Source: Stutzerimonas stutzeri TS44 | Lineage (GTDB): Bacteria > Pseudomonadota > Gammaproteobacteria > Pseudomonadales > Pseudomonadaceae | Assembly (NCBI GenBank): GCA_000263395.1 | Contig: AJXE01000009.1 | Coordinates: forward strand, 62,001 to 126,000 | DNA: 64,000 nt | Reading direction: 5' to 3' | Shown: positions 61,173 to 64,000 of the stretch, piece by piece | Layout: each line of letters begins with the position of its first letter | Numbering within the stretch: the stretch's first letter is position 1 | Made by a program: the position numbers and the translations under genes | The notes under the pieces: generated by a model | What the model was told of the DNA's origin: nothing | Databases searched by the model: none | Seen by the model: only the letters and a program-made list of their open reading frames with translations

Positions 61173-61238
61173 TCCCTACGCAGGATGGACAACGCGCAGC
61201 TTGTCCACCATGACCCCGACGATATCCGAGCGACCTGA

Positions 61239-61928
61239 ATGAACATCGACCTCAAGGAAATGACCCAGCTGGCGCCGATCTTCCGCGAGCTGTTCAAGGG
61301 CTATCACCTGTCGCGCAGCGAGCCGGAGCCCTACGCGCAGCTGTCGAACCTGCAGGACCAGTATCGCGCGCTGTTCAAGGCGCTCGGCTTCGAGCTGGTC
61401 TGCGACCCGCGCGGCTTCTACTACTTCGTCCCCGAGCAGATGGGCGCGCAGGTGAACAAGACCGCCCAGCGCCTGGCGCTGTTCACCTTCATCCTCGTCG
61501 AGCACCTGGCCGACCAGGGTCGCGATCCGCTGGCCGTGCTCGACGGCGGCAGCCTCGGTCGCGATGAACTGCCGGCGCTGCTGGACAAGTACCGCGACCT
61601 GTTCCTGCAGGCCGAAGTCACTACGCAGGAAGAGCTGGAAGAGAAGGTCATCCGCCGCCTGACGCAGTTGGGTTTCGCCGAGGACAGCAACGGCGTCTAC
61701 CGCTTCCTGCCGCCGATGCACCGTTTCCTCGACGTCTGCCTGTCGGTGCAGCAGGACCGCGACCTGGCCGCCAGCCTGCACAGCAGCGACCTGCCGCTGC
61801 CGGCCCCGGAGCTGATCGCCGAGGACGAGAGCGAGGACGACATCATCCTCATCGACGAGCCGCTGGAAGAGTCCGAAGAGGACGCCCTGGCCCGCGCCAT
61901 CGCCGAAGAAAAGGAGCTTGAAGCATGA
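61239..61928 (+). CDS. mksE: MksE, MukE-like condensin subunit
   Basis: 229 residues: two winged-helix domains (LFKGYHLSRSEPEPYAQLSN and RRLTQLGFAEDSNGVYRFLP) and a very acidic tail (DESEDDIILIDEPLEESEED). It binds the kleisin and SMC heads. The stop overlaps the mksB start (ATGA), so the products are made in step. Confidence 0.9.
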   Translation: MNIDLKEMTQLAPIFRELFKGYHLSRSEPEPYAQLSNLQDQYRALFKALGFELVCDPRGFYYFVPEQMGAQVNKTAQRLALFTFILVEHLADQGRDPLAVLDGGSLGRDELPALLDKYRDLFLQAEVTTQEELEEKVIRRLTQLGFAEDSNGVYRFLPPMHRFLDVCLSVQQDRDLAASLHSSDLPLPAPELIAEDESEDDIILIDEPLEESEEDALARAIAEEKELEA

Positions 61929-64000
61929 GCCAGGAACGCTACGGCATCCGCCGCTTCGCCCTGCTGAACACCGCCGGCTACAGCCTCGGCATCTTTCCGC
62001 TGGAGAATCCGCTGTCGGTCTACGGCGCCAACAACCTCGGCAAGTCAGCGTCGATCAATGCGCTGCAGTTCCCGATCCTGGCGCGCATGTCGGACATGAG
62101 CTTCGGCAAGTACAGCCTCGAGCAGTCGCGCAAGTTCTACTTCGCCTCCGACACCAGCTACATCCTCGTCGAAGTCATGCTGCCCCACGGCCCGCATGTG
62201 ATCGGCGTGGCCGGCCGCGGCCCGGGCGGCGGTTTCGGTCACCAGTTCTTCGTCTACCAGGGCGCGCTGGATCTCGACCATTACCAGCAGAACGGCACCT
62301 GCCTGCGCCAGCGCGAGCTGTTCGCCAACCTCGAACGCGCCGGCATCAAGGCCTACGAGGCCAAGCCGGACGAGCTGCGCCGGCTGCTGGTCGGCGGGCA
62401 CACCTCGATCCCGCTGGACATGACGCTGATCCCGCTGCGTTCGACCAGCGAGCAGAGTCTGAAAACCTTCCGCGCGCTGTTCATCAACCTGCTGCACATG
62501 CGCGAGATCACCGCAGCGAAACTGAAGCAGCTGTTCCTCGATGCCTTCGAGCACAGCCTGCGCTCGGGCAGCGTCGACTACATCGCCGCCACCGAAGAAG
62601 CCTTCCGCGACGTGCGCCGCATGGAGCAGGACTACCAGGCGCTGGTAGCCGCCGGCCCGCTGGTCGAAGCGCTGGCTTCCGGTGTCGCCCAGCGCGAGCT
62701 GCTGCGCGGCAAGCTGCATCGCCTGTCGCCGTTGCTCGACAACCTGCTCGGCACCTGGCACGACTACGCCGATGCACGCAAGGAAGAGCTGGTGATCCAG
62801 GCCGAGCACTACCGTCGCGAGCAGGACGGCCTGCAGAACGAACAGCGCGGCTCGACCGGCGAACTCATGCGTCTGGAGCGCGAGATCAGCGAAGCCCAGC
62901 GCTGGCTCGGCGAGCTGGCGGTGCTGAAGAACCGTTTCGCCCTGGTCGAGGACGCCCATGTGCTGGAGCAGCAGCTGCTCGCCGCCAAGGACGCCCATGA
63001 CGAGCTGGCCGGTGCGCTGGCGCAGTCCCGCCAGTTCACCAGCGAGGACCTGGACGAGCGTCTGCGCGACCTGGAAAAGCGCCTGAAGTCGGTCCGGCAA
63101 CAGCTCGACCATGCCGACAACAACAGCTACTCGCGTTTGCGCGAGGAGTTCTCCCAGGCCGATGTGGATCGCCTGATGCGCCTGTTCAATGGCCAGCTGT
63201 TCAGCCTGCCGCTCGGCGAGAAAGGCATCAGCACCGAGGGTGACGACTGGGTCAAGGCGATCGAGGCCGTGCTGGATCGTTTCAAGGGCGACACCTTCAG
63301 CGTGCCGGGGCTGTCCATCGACCTCTCGCACATCGAGCCGCCGGCCCTGCAGGCGCTGGCCGACCGCGCCGCCCTGCGCGACCAGAAGGATCGCCTGGAG
63401 CGCGAGCTCAAGCAGCTCAAGACCCAGCATGCCGTGGCCGTCGACCGCGCCGCGAGCAAGGCCCAGGCCGAGGCGCTATATCAGGCCGTGCTCGATGCGC
63501 AGAAAGCGCTGGAAGACTTCCGCCGCAGCCAGACCCTGGCCGCCGAAGAGCCGGCCAAACTGGAACAGCTGGCCCAGGCCGAGGCCGCCCAGGACGAACT
63601 CAAGCGCACCAGTGATGCCTTCGCCGAGCGCGTGCAGCACCTGTCGGCCAAGCTGCAGCTGATCGGCCGTCAGCTCGCCGATCTGGAAGCCAAGGAGCGC
63701 ACGCTGGAAGACGCTCTACGCCGTCGCCAGCTGCTGCCAGCCAACCTGCCGTTCGGCACGCCCTTCATGGATCCGGTCGACGACTCGCTGGACAACCTGC
63801 TGCCGCTGCTCAACGACTACCAGGACAGCTGGCAGGCGCTGCAGCGCGTCGACGGCCAGATCGAGGCGCTGTATGCGCAGGTGCGGCTGAAGGGCGTGGC
63901 CAAGTTCGACAGCGAGGAAGATCCCGAGCGTCGTCTGCAGCTGCTGGTCAACGCCTACGCGCATCGCCAGGACGAGGCGCTGACCCTGGCCAAGGCCCGC
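61925..64000 (+). CDS. mksB: MksB, SMC-like condensin ATPase (cut by window end)
   Basis: The first 692 residues of the SMC subunit; the frame runs off the right edge. Walker A reads GANNLGKS (residues 34-41), followed by the head domain to about residue 230 and long coiled-coil arms rich in Leu, Glu, Gln and Arg, with a possible hinge around 400-470 (NGQLFSLPLGEKGISTEGDD). The signature motif and Walker B would lie outside the window. P. aeruginosa Mks proteins act in chromosome organisation; Mks relatives with a fourth subunit (JetD/MksG) form the Wadjet plasmid defence, which cannot be checked here because the downstream gene is not visible. Confidence 0.92.
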   Translation, partial: MSQERYGIRRFALLNTAGYSLGIFPLENPLSVYGANNLGKSASINALQFPILARMSDMSFGKYSLEQSRKFYFASDTSYILVEVMLPHGPHVIGVAGRGPGGGFGHQFFVYQGALDLDHYQQNGTCLRQRELFANLERAGIKAYEAKPDELRRLLVGGHTSIPLDMTLIPLRSTSEQSLKTFRALFINLLHMREITAAKLKQLFLDAFEHSLRSGSVDYIAATEEAFRDVRRMEQDYQALVAAGPLVEALASGVAQRELLRGKLHRLSPLLDNLLGTWHDYADARKEELVIQAEHYRREQDGLQNEQRGSTGELMRLEREISEAQRWLGELAVLKNRFALVEDAHVLEQQLLAAKDAHDELAGALAQSRQFTSEDLDERLRDLEKRLKSVRQQLDHADNNSYSRLREEFSQADVDRLMRLFNGQLFSLPLGEKGISTEGDDWVKAIEAVLDRFKGDTFSVPGLSIDLSHIEPPALQALADRAALRDQKDRLERELKQLKTQHAVAVDRAASKAQAEALYQAVLDAQKALEDFRRSQTLAAEEPAKLEQLAQAEAAQDELKRTSDAFAERVQHLSAKLQLIGRQLADLEAKERTLEDALRRRQLLPANLPFGTPFMDPVDDSLDNLLPLLNDYQDSWQALQRVDGQIEALYAQVRLKGVAKFDSEEDPERRLQLLVNAYAHRQDEALTLAKAR

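Overview
The window is GC-rich DNA from a Pseudomonas-type gammaproteobacterium, probably of the stutzeri/mendocina/alcaligenes side of the genus. The evidence is the gene set (OprD porins, liu leucine catabolism, MksBEF condensin, carboxynorspermidine genes, otsAB) and the typical Pseudomonas GGTGGGCTTTAGCCCACC intergenic palindromes. The species call is inference from gene content only.

Left end (1 to about 8,150): the tail of a mobile or defence island. It holds a large N6-adenine DNA methyltransferase (N-terminus outside the window), an overlapping Rad50-like CPxC-hook ATPase, an HNH nuclease, a 34-codon stump of a DUF262 (GmrS-like) gene and a tyrosine recombinase. About 1.3 kb of non-coding DNA full of perfect hairpins follows, ending near a terminator that I take as the approximate junction with the chromosome. 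This module is the best candidate for an undescribed system here.

8.2-16.1 kb: arginine/ornithine/citrulline catabolism. Ornithine cyclodeaminase and CtlX share a roughly 90-bp promoter element with identical internal spacing. Next come arginase, an Lrp/AsnC regulator and a polar amino-acid ABC importer. The locus ends with a second Lrp/AsnC gene that carries a +1 shift in a G6 run.

16.1-35.4 kb: a branched-chain-type ABC importer (livGF, binding protein, livHM), an OprD porin, an AhpD-like protein and an acyl-CoA synthetase on the minus strand. Divergent from them is the full leucine/isovalerate route liuABCDE, with CoA transferase scoAB, thiolase atoB and the MerR regulator LiuR. Candidate LiuR operators lie before both the liu divergon and the importer operon, suggesting one regulon from uptake to acetyl-CoA.

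35.4-42.0 kb: a repeat-rich intergenic kilobase, then a sigma-54 activator, a DoxX protein, a tannase/feruloyl-esterase-family hydrolase and a second OprD porin. Good -24/-12 promoters precede the last two. The two porin genes share a 278-bp stretch that is almost identical at the nucleotide level, a sign of gene conversion.

42.0-64.0 kb: core genes. They are tRNA-Met(CAT), an EamA transporter, beta-carbonic anhydrase, otsBA, an acidic disordered protein, rimI with a partner of unknown function and leuA. A TetR-controlled tripartite ABC exporter with its own outer-membrane factor follows, then carboxynorspermidine dehydrogenase and decarboxylase. The MksFEB condensin closes the window, with MksB running off the right edge.
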